From Arabidopsis thaliana (lineage: Eukaryota > Streptophyta > Magnoliopsida > Brassicales > Brassicaceae), in assembly GCF_000001735.4 (NCBI RefSeq), contig NC_003076.8, positions 1,364,001 to 1,428,000 on the forward strand: DNA of 64,000 bases, written 5' to 3'. Every line of letters begins with the position of its first letter. Positions within the stretch are counted from its first letter, which is position 1. Shown here piece after piece: positions 39,672 to 50,459 of the stretch. The notes under the pieces were generated by a model. The model was not told where the DNA came from, made no database searches, and saw only the letters and a list, made by a program, of their open reading frames with translations. Made by a program: the position numbers and the translations under genes.

Positions 39672-42004
39672 CGCTGTTTCATTTTCACATCACCAGAAAA
39701 TCGAAGAAGAAGATGAAGAGCCTCTCTCATCCACAAACCAACAATAATCAGATCGTACAAGGAAACGAACCTGAATTCGGATTCTGGTGTTGCTTCTCCA
39801 CGGATGTTGTAAAGATTTTCCTGAGAAAATATCGAAAGAGACGATTGAGAGATGAACAACAATAGAAACTAAAATTGAAGCGAGGGAAGGAGTGATCTTT
39901 GTTAATAGAGATGAAACTGGATCGTGGTGGATTAGCTTCCACGTGACACAATCTTCTCCATACGTAACCGTTGATTATTCCAACGGAGAAAATGTGCCTT
40001 TATTTTTCCTAGTCCCTTTTAATTATTAGTATGAGTGAAAAATATTACAAAGTTGAAAATGTGATTCGTGCTATTTAATTTATGTATCACAAAAATTTAA
40101 AGCAAAGATGAGGAATAATTAGATTTCAGATCTTCAAACAAAATATACGGTAGGTGACTATTCTTTTTCCGAACCATTTTAGTTACCTTCATTTTGAAGC
40201 TTAAAATTTTTGTTTGACTTTGACATGTATTTTTGTCTTAACATTCCAATGCTAATCATTAGTACCATTACTCTGTTAATATATACTCCCTCTTTTGTTT
40301 ATTAATCTAAATTCTTGAATGGAAAAAATGTTGCAAAAGATATAATTTTGAAGTCTTCTATGTATTTTTAAGTAGTTATTAATGATGAATTGTAGATTTC
40401 AAAAATAAATAACTACAAAATTATTGGTTTAAAGTTGTAAAAAATTATTAATCACAAAAGGAATAAATTTATAATCTATTTTTAATAGGTGTAACAAAAC
40501 TTAAAATTTGGAATAATAACGAACAGAAAGAATAATGTTTTTTTCATTATTTCATGCTATAATAATAATTTAATACTACAAATGAGAATACAAAAAATCT
40601 CAACTTTGCGTAAACGACACAAAGTACTAATAAATATTATAACACTAAACGTTTGGAGAAGCAGAACAGCTGTTTTTCTCTATTTATTATTATTTGGTTC
40701 TCTGATAACAGCTGTTTTATTGGTCAACTCTATTTGGTTAAACTTAAATCTTTGACCCGAAACAAAAAAAAAAAAAGGCCAAAACGAGGCCCTTGATTGA
40801 ATTAAAAATCTCTTGGTTAACAACTATTTAAAGATACATCGCCACTTTGGTAATCAATACGCAAAACGTTACTAACAAATATGTGTTAAGCGAAGTTAGT
40901 TAGATCATTACTTTTTAACTATTCAACATTTTGATGACCCCAAATATATAAATTCCACCACTTCTTCTCCACCATCACAAATCACATTTTAAAAAGACAC
41001 TTAAAAGACTCACTTCTTTACAATAAATTCTTCCCGAACGTTCTAGACTAATAAATGTAAATGCCACAATCAGATCAAATATCTTAATCAATGTGACAAC
41101 ACAAATATAAACAATTTTTTTTAAAAATTTTATAACAAAAAAGTACGGATGGAGATGGGTCAGTGAACCCTTTGCTTGACCAAATAATAAAAAAAAAAAA
41201 AACTCAAAGGGCCCAAAAGAGCCGTCCGTACGCCTCCTCCTCCAGCCAATTGGGGCTTTCAAATACACAATTCAATTCTGCGTTATACATTTATACGCAG
41301 CTGTGAGAAAGAGAGAGAGATAAAGCAAGCAACAGAATAAATTCTTCTCCTTTTCTTTTTTGTTGCAACTAGTGAAAGAGAAAGAGACGATCGCTTATTT
41401 TCTTCTTCTCCTACACTCTGCGTTTTTGCTCTCTTTTTACTCCGCATTGCTCCTCCGTTACTATCTTCGCCGGCGAAAATTTGTTTTCTTTTTCCCTGGA
41501 GGTAAACAAGCAACTGACGATTGACAAGTTGAATGCTTTGGTCTGTTTGATGTTTATGTATCTCATTATTCGAGTCAAAAGCACTGTAGATTTCAGGGTT
41601 CTCTTCTCTTTAATGTCTCTGCTGAAATTTCCAGTTTTTTCATTGCCGTTTCTTAAAATCTTGTAATGGGTTTTAGGGTAACTGTTCCATTGATTCAATG
41701 TTGTTCTTCTTCTTGTGATTTTTGTTTTTCTTTCACTCTTTTGTCTTGTGGGGTTAGTACAAGAATGGTTGTCGGAATTTCACAAATTTGTTTTACTAAA
41801 AAAATACTTTTTTCTTTCTTTCTGGGATTGAGGTTTGTGTTTGCTAGCTGAGAATAAAAATCAATCTTTAAGAGCTGTAGAATTGAATATCTGGAAGCTT
41901 TCATTGCGTAGAAGCTATAGCTTCTTAAGGTTGATGATAAGTGAAGTTTACTTTTAGCTAAGAAAGCTTTTTTGGATTGTTGATTTATTAGGTAAATTCG
42001 AATC
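39672..42004. promoter_or_regulatory. Divergent spacer with NTF2-like and bZIP promoters
   Basis: The left side holds the leader of the NTF2-like gene, including a possible leader intron near 39690-39830. The right side holds the bZIP promoter and leader. A bZIP leader intron fits 41502-41991 (CTGGAG|GTAAAC to TTATTAG|GTAAAT), placing the start codon 13 nt after the splice. The middle (40.0-40.9 kb) is AT-rich with no gene seen. Confidence 0.45.
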
Positions 42005-43648
42005 ATGTCAAGGCCTGCTCCGCTTCCACCTCGTTGCCCGATTCCAAAGAAACTTTCTTTGAGTCCAGTTGCAGATACATTCTACTCTTCTTCCTCACCC
42101 ATTGAATCATACATTGGTCAATACAAGTCTTCTACTCAAGATTCCAGGCTCGAAGATCAACCTGCTTGGCTTGATGAGTTGCTCTGTGACAAAACTGATG
42201 GGTTGCTCACTAGAGGAGGTCCTCTGCGCCGCTCAGCTAGCGACTCAGTTGTGCTTTTGGGAGACATTTCTGCTACTTTTTCTGGTTTTGATCAAAGTGA
42301 GGATGAAGAAAGTTTGAGTTCTGAAGCTTGTGGGGACTTGGAGTCTGCTTGTGTATATGGTCCCAACTCGCCAAGAGCAAAGAACAACTCTAGCTTCTCT
42401 AACAACCCTATTGCTTCTGCCTTTTCGGATTATGGTTCTCAGACACCGCCTCAGAACTTGGATGATACGGTGAAAGGGATCAACCGTTCACCTGTTGCTG
42501 AAAATGCGTGTGGTTCAATGGGCATACCAAATGCAAAAAGGTGAGAGAACATTAATCTTCTTAAGACATTATTATTTAACATCATTACTTTATTTGTGTA
42601 GAAATTGATAAGCTTTGGTCCCTTAAGAGTAGTATTCTTTATCGGCTAATGTTGCTAATATTAATTCGGCTGCATCAAGTCTAGTCCATAAGCTCCTATG
42701 TGGTACCTCTGTGTCTATTCTAGATCAAGATACATCGGTTTCTGGTTTGTCAGTGAGAAGGAAGAAAAGAATAGTTCCATATCTCTGTTTTACACTTGGA
42801 TTTGTAGTTGGTGGGGATTCTTATGACTACTAAATTGGCAGAAATATGTGTCTGTGTCCACAAGAGTGCTCTTAGAATGCCAATTCGGTACTTTTACATT
42901 ATCTTGTTGTGTCATATGTTGATTTTTCTATCTTTACTCTGCCAGGAACCCGGGACAGCGTTCAAGGGTTCGTAAGCTCCAGTACATTGCTGAACTTGAG
43001 AGAACAGTAGGCATGTTGCAGGTAGAGATTCCATTCAAGCTGTGCGCTTTCTTAAAACACAATCGTTATTTTTTCTGTGGACAGTTATATGTACAAAATG
43101 CAATGTTGTATGTTAGATCTCTGTGGTAAGATGATCTAGTTGTTGGTGTTACTACATAGTTAGATGCAGAGCAGTAAAACATTATACAGAAACCTAGCAC
43201 ATTGTTTTTGGTAGTAACCAAATAGCAATCTCGTTTTGCAGACGGTGGAAGCAGATTTATCAGTGAGAGTGGCTTCACTTCTTCAGACACGAGCAACACT
43301 GTCCCTGGAGAATAGCCAGTTGAAGCAGCAGATGGCGATACTAAAGCAGGACAAGCTCATAAGGGAAGGTAAATAAAAACATGACATAAACCACACATTC
43401 AAGGAGTCTGAATTACAGCTTGTGATCGATCCACTGATGCTTGTTCCGAAATATTTTCTGTAGGTGAGTATCAGTTACTGAAGAAGGAAGCTCAGAGATT
43501 GAAATCTGGATTGGGATACTTAGGGAGCACTAACAACAGTAACAGGCTGGTGAGGTCATATTCTGCTGGTTCAAATGTAGCTCCAAGGACAGCTTCGTCC
43601 CACTTGGACTGGAATTTGCTAGATCTGACCAAACTCAATCTCAACTAA
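42005..43648 (+). CDS. bZIP-like protein with atypical basic region
   Basis: Four exons, 42005-42540, 42946-43021, 43242-43368 and 43464-43648, give 307 residues. The N terminus ([20 protein letters not shown]) and acidic Ser-rich middle match group E-like bZIP proteins. The dimerisation region begins near residue 186 ([20 protein letters not shown]) and continues as a long leucine zipper through [19 protein letters not shown]. The basic region is damaged: where canonical members have Asn-x7-Arg (N at -8 from the invariant Arg), this protein has Lys, and Asn-Pro-Gly falls at -6 to -4 (KRNPGQRSR). A proline in this helix should weaken DNA binding. I infer a dimerisation partner or inhibitor rather than a normal DNA binder. 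Probably At5g04840. Confidence 0.9.
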
Positions 43649-44245
43649 AGACAAAACCCTCCATAAGAATAAGTAGCTTAAGGAATTCAAGAGTTAACAG
43701 TTCTATGTTCGGAAAATGAACAAATCTTTGTCGATTTGTATAAATATGATTTAGGAGTATAAAGTATCCCACTGTCTTGGGATGTAGTCTTTTTTAGCTA
43801 AAATGCTCTGATATTGGAGACATTTTAAGGGTTCCTATTTTGTAGCTCATTGAGTAATTGTGGTGGCTTTGACTGAGAGTATTCTTCTATTTCTGGTGTT
43901 CTAAAAAGCTATTAATTTGATGAACGTTGGGATCTAATATCACTAAAATGTATGCATTTGAGTATTACTATAACAAATAATTTGGGCTTCATGTTTCATG
44001 TTCAACTTCTCAAGAAACTCAAAAACTTCACTTCTCAGCAACATATCTTACACATCATTTAGAATGCGATGCTGTAGACTCCCGATTAGATTTCCTTATA
44101 AAATAATATAATACAGACCAAATCTGAGGATTCAAGGTTAATGAAACTGCTAAGCAAAAAACTTATTACATACAGTAACAAGACTTTAAAAGCATAGTCG
44201 CTGGAGATGAATATTTATGCACACAAAGAGGTGTGTAAATGGGAT
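43649..44245. other. Convergent spacer between bZIP and VPS60.2
   Basis: The 597 bp contain only the 3' UTRs of two converging genes. AT-rich; no gene is seen. Confidence 0.45.
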
Positions 44246-45647
44246 TTAGCCCCGAAGTGATGCACGTGGTACCGCTGGTAATCCCCATTCATCTTCAGCC
44301 TGTTCATCATTACACCATCATAAAAATCTCTCAGCAGACATATAAAATAAGTTCCAAGTCCAGAGTGTGTAATATTCGGTAGTTATTGAGTAAGAAAAAT
44401 ATGCAAAAAGCCATCATCACTCATTTAGTAATCAAGCAATTTGTGTGAATAAAGACTAGACCAGCCTCATAACTAAAGATAAGTTTGTAATAGGAGGACA
44501 TTTGTTTTTAGAGGTTTATCATCTGAATTCTCAAATGAGTAAGTGGAAACTCACCTGAGCTCGTCCGGGTGGAGCTCCTGTATGCCCCATTGGTGCTGAA
44601 GGCAAGTTGAGCTCATCATTAAGATCCGGTTCCTTATCGGGTTGGAGATAAGAAGGCACTCCGTCTGCTTCAGTCTCGTTCCCCATGTCAGCTTCAAGAG
44701 CATCAAGCTCTGAATTCACAAACCGATATAACGTATAAGGAGCAGAATTTAACAAACACAGGGAAATTGTTTCTACCAACCCCAAGGACAAGCAGCATAA
44801 AGAGCAGAGAAAGAACTTACCGCCCAGGAGGTCATCTTCGTCAATGTCATCAGGAACATTGTAGCTCCTACCAAGTGTCTCTTGAATTTCAGAACTCTCA
44901 TCCATTAAGTCCATCATATCATCTTGCAAATTCTGTGGTATACAACAAATAATTCTTAACCAAAACAGTATCTAGGAAGCAAACACACAAGAGAAGCTTG
45001 AATAAGAACCAAGACATACATCTATATCTTGAATCTTGACGGTTTTCATCATTCCTTTCAGCTCCTTGTTAGCAGATTTTAGCGCTGTCATCTGCATATT
45101 CATTCATGTACATGAGGTTTTGGTTCAATGTGCTATTTTTTACTAAGAAGATAAGAAAAAACTTATGAGTACATACAGTTTGTTGAGCATCTTTAAGGCC
45201 TTCAGCAGCAAATGAAACTTGATCAAGGTTAAAAGTCTGATTATAGAGCATGTCACGTTGTCCTTCATACCTAAGGAAAAATGGAAACAGTTGGTATTAA
45301 AATCCATATCATCAATGTCCATTGAGAGAAGAAGCAGAAAGAAAACACTGACATCTTCTTTTGCTTGAGAACTCTCATAGCACGAGCTTTGATAGCTTCT
45401 AGAGCAGGACCAGGTCTAGTCCTTTTGATCTGATCTTTGTATTTGCAGAGCTCAGCATCAAGCCTCTTAACTTTCTCTTCCACTGAATCTCCTCTTTTAT
45501 TGATCTGAAAACATCAAAACTGGAATCAACATCAAGTAGCTCCTCAAAAGTTTTAACTATGATCTCACCACCCATCAGTTCATCTAAAATCCAAAGCTAA
45601 ATCGCTATATCTCGAATAAAGCTGAGGAAAACAATGAAATTGAAAGA

Positions 45648-45730
<83 letters not shown>

Positions 45731-45806
45731 GAGGAACCCGATCAGAGGCATCTTGAATAGACGGAGGAGGCTCTTTGTTATTCTTCGCTCCAAAGATTCT
45801 CTTCAT
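44246..45806 (-). CDS. VPS60.2: ESCRT-III subunit VPS60 (CHMP5 type)
   Basis: Seven exons, 45738-45806, 45353-45504, 45177-45270, 45020-45091, 44821-44932, 44555-44709 and 44246-44299, join in phase to 235 residues. This is an SNF7-family protein with a basic N-terminal core (MKRIFGAKNNKEPPPS, then VKRLDAELCKYKDQIKRTRP) and an acidic C-terminal half (MGNETEADGVPSYLQPD). That is the usual basic/acidic split with an autoinhibitory tail, ending EDEWGLPAVPRASLRG. VPS60/CHMP5 binds LIP5/VTA1 and activates the SKD1/VPS4 ATPase during multivesicular body sorting. The first intron carries a long GA microsatellite. Arabidopsis has a close paralogue, VPS60.1; I assign this copy as At5g04850. Confidence 0.93.
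45651..45727. repeat. (GA)n microsatellite in VPS60.2 intron 1
   Basis: About 38 uninterrupted GA units (CT on the transcribed strand) end 10 bp downstream, on the coding strand, of the exon 1 donor at 45737. It makes a polypyrimidine tract in the transcript. Such tracts vary between accessions and can bind GAGA-type BPC factors in DNA. Confidence 0.97.
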
Positions 45807-46526
45807 GTTTCTCCTTCAAATCAACTAATCTCTCTGCGCTATAATCAGATGATACAGACACAAAGCCTTCTCCGAAGAAGAAGAACTCGATTAAACTTAT
45901 TTGCGTCCGGCCATAGCTTATATATTCAAATAAAATAAATCGGCATCATTTGTAAATCTTGACATGTAAATTATGTCCTTTACTTTTTTTGGTCTTTTTT
46001 CAATAACAGGCCTTAAAACACTTTGGGCTTGTAGCCTGGTAATTCTCGGCGCCGGCTCTTTTTTTTACTTTGTTCCCAAATTTTTATTTATTATTTATTT
46101 TTCATTAACATATAGTAGAAATAATTAAATTTCTTAGATTACGATTAATTCATAATTATTAAAAATAATTGATGTAACCACAATTTTATTGTTTTGTTAA
46201 TAACATGTGAAAAACCTAAAAATATCAAATTCTTTTTTCCAAAATAATAATCTATTAGAAACACATGAATATTTAATTATTTATAAAATTTCTTAACTGT
46301 TTAGTTTTGTATAAGATATGGAGAACTGGTATGGAAAACTGAAAATCGACCGAGATGACAAGGCTAAGATATGAGTCTAAAAAAGATTATTTTTCATTCT
46401 TATGTTTTACTTTCTTTTTTACTTATTATTTGTTTGAGACAGAGTTGGAAGATGGAAGCCAAAACTGGCTTAACTAAGCCAAAAAATTTATTTTTCGTTC
46501 TTATGTTTTGCTTCTTTTTTTCTACA
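45807..46526. other. VPS60.2 promoter side and repeat copy A
   Basis: The first ~110 bp are the VPS60.2 leader. From about 46142 the sequence is copy A of a duplicated segment described separately. No gene on the + strand is supported. Confidence 0.45.
46142..46485. repeat. Copy A of a ~340-bp diverged direct repeat
   Basis: This matches 47010-47345 in order along its length: TTAATTCATAAT at the left end, a shared TCCAAAATAATAATCTATTA stretch (46238-46257), then ATCGACCGAGA.GACAAGGCTAA and ATTCTTATGTTTT, ending in ACTGGCTTAACT. Divergence and small indels are obvious throughout. It covers the 3' side of the 58-aa membrane protein gene. Confidence 0.8.
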
Positions 46527-46703
46527 TTATTGCTCGACGCATGGACGAGCTTGCTCGCGGTGGTACAGACAGTAGCACACTGCCGCAACCACCACGATCA
46601 CAAATGCAAATGCCGCCATGACTCCGAACAACACCACTAAGCCGAAAGAAGAGTGAGACTGATGTGGTGGAAGCGGAAAGTCTTGATTCGTTGAGTTAAT
46701 CAT
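46527..46703 (-). CDS. Small single-pass membrane protein, 58 residues
   Basis: An ATG at 46701-46703 opens a 58-codon frame ending at TAA 46527-46529. The product has a soluble N terminus rich in Pro, His and Ser (MINSTNQDFPLPPHQSHSSF), one strong hydrophobic helix (GLVVLFGVMAAFAFVIVVVA with a few more residues), then a Cys/Tyr-containing basic stub (CYCLYHREQARPC). The codon usage looks coding, and the stretch is much richer in G+C than its surroundings. A TATA-like CTATATAA on the minus strand (46743-46750) lies 40-50 nt upstream of the ATG, and the leader is GA-rich. It resembles short plant membrane proteins of unknown function. Positive charge after the helix suggests the C terminus faces the cytosol. 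Confidence 0.65.
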   Translation of the reverse strand: MINSTNQDFPLPPHQSHSSFGLVVLFGVMAAFAFVIVVVAAVCYCLYHREQARPCVEQ

Positions 46704-46917
46704 GGTGAGTGAGTTGCTTTTCCTTCACTCTTCTTCTTATCATTATATAGAACAGTGAAGATCAAAACCTGCAACCTACAGACTGTGAATTGCCAAGAGT
46801 GTCAATTGTAGTTGAAAACTTGTTTTTGGTTTTTCTAGTAAGTTTGAGATAAACGTATTACCTAGAATTCAAAAGTGATAGAGCCGTTAAAAATTTTCCG
46901 AATTGTTGATCTTTATA

Positions 46918-47010
46918 GGTTTTGAATTGTTGATCTTTTATTGGGAATTCTAGATAATGACAAGGCCCGCCTCGTTGCCCGATTCCAATGAAACAAGTCC
47001 CGTTGCATAT
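46918..47010 (+). pseudogene. Fragment copied from the 5' end of the bZIP gene
   Basis: The stretch aligns with 41970-42080 of the bZIP gene upstream: GATTGTTGAT, the leader-intron acceptor neighbourhood, ATGtCAAGGCC, then CCTCGTTGCCCGATTCCAA (46969-46987 against 42030-42048) and the CCaGTTGCA block. Deletions of about 11 and 8 bases lie between the matches, so the frame is broken. Because intron sequence before the splice site is also present, the copy came from genomic DNA, not from mRNA. Confidence 0.75.
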
Positions 47011-47345
47011 TAATTCATAATCATTAAAAATATTTGATATGTAAATTATATCAAAAAATTTGTTTTGTTGATAAAATGTGAAAAACGTAAATATATCAAC
47101 TTTTATTCCAAAATAATAATCTATTAGAAACATATGAGTATTTAACTATTTATAAATTTTTTTTACTGTTTAGCTTTGTATTGAGATATGGAAAAATGGT
47201 ATGGAGAACCAAAGATCGACCGAGACGACAAGGCTAAAATATAAGTCTTGAAAACATTTTTTTTCATTCTTATGTTTTGCTTGGTTTTTGCTTATTATTT
47301 GCTTGGGACGAATTAGAAGATGGAAGGTGAGACTGGCTTAACTCA
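47010..47345. repeat. Copy B of the ~340-bp diverged direct repeat
   Basis: Partner of 46142-46485 in the same orientation, about 870 bp downstream. Shared landmarks include TTAATTCATAAT, CCAAAATAATAATCTATTAG and CTGGCTTAACT. Copy B abuts the bZIP-derived fragment directly, so fragment and repeat may have been joined by one rearrangement. Confidence 0.8.
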
Positions 47346-47759
47346 TGGATGTTTCTTAACATTTTGAAGGTTTGAGTGGTTTTCTAGACACATCCACTTA
47401 TGTATTGATTGAACATTGTAAATAAATTATAACTTGTAATTTTATTTAAATGGATGCTTAAGTAGACGATGTCACACTGATATCGGTATTCTGAATAGAG
47501 AGAAAACTTTTCTATTATATATTGATTTTGGTTTTGGATTCAATAACATTTAAGAAAAAACAGTTACCGATTTTATTAAATACTTATAATAACTCTGGTA
47601 AATTTCCTAAATACAAATTATTGGAGTGAGGAGTAAAAGTCTATCTCCACAGAAGACATTATGAACATCAAATTAGCCAGAAAAACACCAAAGGGGTTAT
47701 CAAGTTATAAACATCAAAATTCACACAGAAGGAAAACTCCTTTTCTCTATACACTTCTC

Positions 47760-50459
47760 TTAAACTTTAACCCCCAAAAGCTCAGCCATTTCGCAACTAA
47801 ACCCACCACTATTGCTGAATTGGCTCGCCAATGACCAAGCCACTGTCACAGACACAGCAGCTTCTGACACAGTTACTTCGGTTGCAGAGGATTCAAACAT
47901 ATTAGGTTGGTGGTGATGAAGGTGTTTCGTGTAGTGAAGCTCTATTTGAAGACGGTGATGCAAAGATGAAACCAGTCCTTTCTTCATATCAGCTTTCACT
48001 TGCTGTATTGGAATCGCTGCGAGAAAGCTCTTTATATACTCTCTACATGACTCTTTACCTCTACACACTACTTCTTCTTCTTCTTGTTCTTCTGATTCTT
48101 TTGATCTTTCGGGTTGCTCAGACTTGTTCTTACCACCTTGTTTCTGGTTTCCCATGTCGGCTTTGTTGTCTTTGATGACGGATGGTAATCTTTTGATCTC
48201 TGCATCTTTGTCAAATTTCAAGACATACGCTTGGTTGCAACCCTCATAGAGCCTCTCTCCAAGCGTGTCTATGATGTAATAAGCATCGTGGTTCACAAGG
48301 AGTACAAAGAAATGATCATTCCAGCTTACAATGTAGATCACAGGTTCGCTTGCCGACTCTTCTGGTTCTTGTTTCATGAGCTCTTCCCAGATACTGTCAA
48401 AGGACATTACACCTTTGAGAAAATCTAGACTAGCATCTTCTTTTCCTTCTTCTTCCTCTGATTTCTCTGGATGGAAAAACCCGATGAATGATCTTTCAGG
48501 GACTACACAGATGGGTCTGACTTTTGCCTGGAGAACCGTCTCGAGATCGAAATGTTTGTCTGGAAACCGTTCCCGGTATTCCTCGTTTTCACACATATTT
48601 CTCCACTCGGATGATCCTTCTCTGATAAGACTGTCAAACTCTGACCTTGTTGGGATTATGTCTCTGTTGGATCCTAACCAATGTGCCATCACTGCAACTA
48701 GAGCTGTGCAGGCGCTTTCTCCAGCAGCTCTCTCGCTTCTCTGATCAATTGATGCGAGAAATACTCGAGCCGTGAGTTTCATCAGCCCATCACGGCTTAT
48801 AATCTCTTTGGTCTCCCAGCTACCAACAACGAAATCATCATCTCCAAACTGGGATAATGGTTTCATGATTGCATCATCAGACCTATACCACTGCAAGAGA
48901 ATCAACCAAGAGTTAAGAAACAATATATTATGAAAACCGAGAACTATAAAACAAACGTAGTCAATGAACTTACATCAGAGTTAGACTCATCGGATGAACT
49001 TAGTTGTCTGCGGTCAAAATCGATATCATCACCTCCTTCTTCAAGACAATCCTTCTTAAGAAGAGGCTCGCCTTTCTGTTTAGGAGATCTAAAACTAAGT
49101 TTTCTCTTCTTCCAAGATAACATTCTCTTCTTAGACATTTGTCCTTTCGCCTGCTCCAAGCTTACTACATCATTGGAAACCTCATCACTGCAATGTCCTG
49201 TCTCTGCTAATGGACTGCGGTGACTGTAATATATCAAATCCTCGTCTTCGGGGTTTGTAACAGTATGAAATGAGCCTCTAGCCCAATTAGCAGAACGAAG
49301 TGTTTTGTAATTAACTGGATCAGCTAAGCTACTTTCATTCTCTTTGTTCTCTTCTGATTCATCTGCAGCATCACCTTCATCTAAAGAATCTGTATCAAAA
49401 GGATAACTAGAGTCAGAATCAAGATTTCTCTCCGGACTTTTGCCGTCACTTCCGCTTCCACTGCTTCCATCTTTCTCACTCTCCTTTTCCGATGCCTGTG
49501 TACTAGACATGCAATTGTTGAAGGTCTTCATCTTTCTCAGGCCTACTTTAACAACAGACTCAGCTTTCTCAGCCTCTGCGGAAAGAGGAGACCATAGAAC
49601 AGGAAGAGCAGACCTCTGTCTTTCAGGCAACGATTCTTTAGGAGAAAACTGAAGGGATATCTGAACACAAAACAGACACCACAATGGTTAGAGAAATGAA
49701 ACAATGATAAATTCAGAGAACTAGCTAACAAGCAAATCAATGACGCACATGAACATGTGGACTTCTCACAGATGATGAGTCACAATCCTTGAGAGGCACT
49801 TTGACTTGAACATCATCTTCTTTCATCAATGAAAAGTATTCTGCAATGTTCAGTGATGCCTTTCCAAAGCTACGAACTTTCTCCTTCGATCCTTGATTCA
49901 GTCCCTACACAACAAAAAAAAATCCACAAAATTCTTAACATATGTTCCAAAAATCTCTAGAGTGAATCAAAATCTAAATAACAGAGGACCTAAGCAAAGG
50001 TACAACCTTTAAACAGACCCTGATCATTCAGACATCAAAGTCAACGAAATTAAAAGAAGATAGGAGATAGAGAGAGAGACTAACACTGAAGACGGTTAAA
50101 GAAACGAACCAAGGAAGAAACGATCCTTCCTTGTAAACAGAGAATTCGCAAACCCTCTTAAACTCTTCGTTCCATTCAACGACGCCATCGCCGCGAAATC
50201 CACCTTCTTCGGTGAGATTCCGTACGACGGAGCGTTTGAGAGTAACCGATTTAGGTCCTTTCCATTTGATCTCAACAACAGGTCTCTTCCTCGTTGTTGT
50301 CCCTCCTCCTCGCTGACTCTGATCAGTACTATCATCGCCACCACCATCGGAATCCAACAAACCATCCATCTGGTGAACAACGACGATCACGTCGAATTTA
50401 ACGGCGAAGAGCGGAGGCCACGGTGGCCAACGCATGATCTGTTTCATTTTGACCACCAT
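47760..50459 (-). CDS. NT-C2 (EEIG1/EHBP1 N-terminal C2) domain protein
   Basis: Four exons, 50085-50459, 49749-49904, 48974-49660 and 47760-48890, join in phase to 782 residues. Residues about 1-177 form an NT-C2 domain, a membrane-associating C2 relative (VKMKQIMRWPPWPPLFAVKF at the start; KVRSFGKASLNIAEYFSLMK on exon 2). A Ser/acid-rich low-complexity middle follows (about 200-330), then a conserved plant-specific C-terminal domain (about 407-640, for example SRDGLMKLTARVFLASIDQR and YIVSWNDHFFVLLVNHDAYY). Public annotations have called it a splicing factor 3A subunit; nothing I see supports that, and the NT-C2 fold suggests a membrane or cytoskeletal adaptor. Start: the first ATG of the exon at 50459. 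Probably At5g04860. Confidence 0.88.

Larger units (their letters stand above)
46704..47759. other. Spacer with bZIP-gene fragment and repeat copy B
   Basis: This 1.06 kb holds the promoter of the 58-aa protein gene, the bZIP-derived fragment at about 46918-47010, copy B of the direct repeat at 47010-47345, and then AT-rich sequence up to the NT-C2 gene 3' end. No intact gene is seen. Confidence 0.5.

Noticed and set aside
45597..45806. Minus-strand frames with long Ser-Leu repeats
   Set aside because: They are translations of the GA microsatellite in VPS60.2 intron 1; the coding exon stops at the GT donor at 45737.
46371..46640. 89-codon plus-strand frame over the 46.5 kb region
   Set aside because: Its second half is the antisense shadow of the 58-aa membrane protein, and its first half lies in the diverged repeat, where copy B does not preserve the frame.
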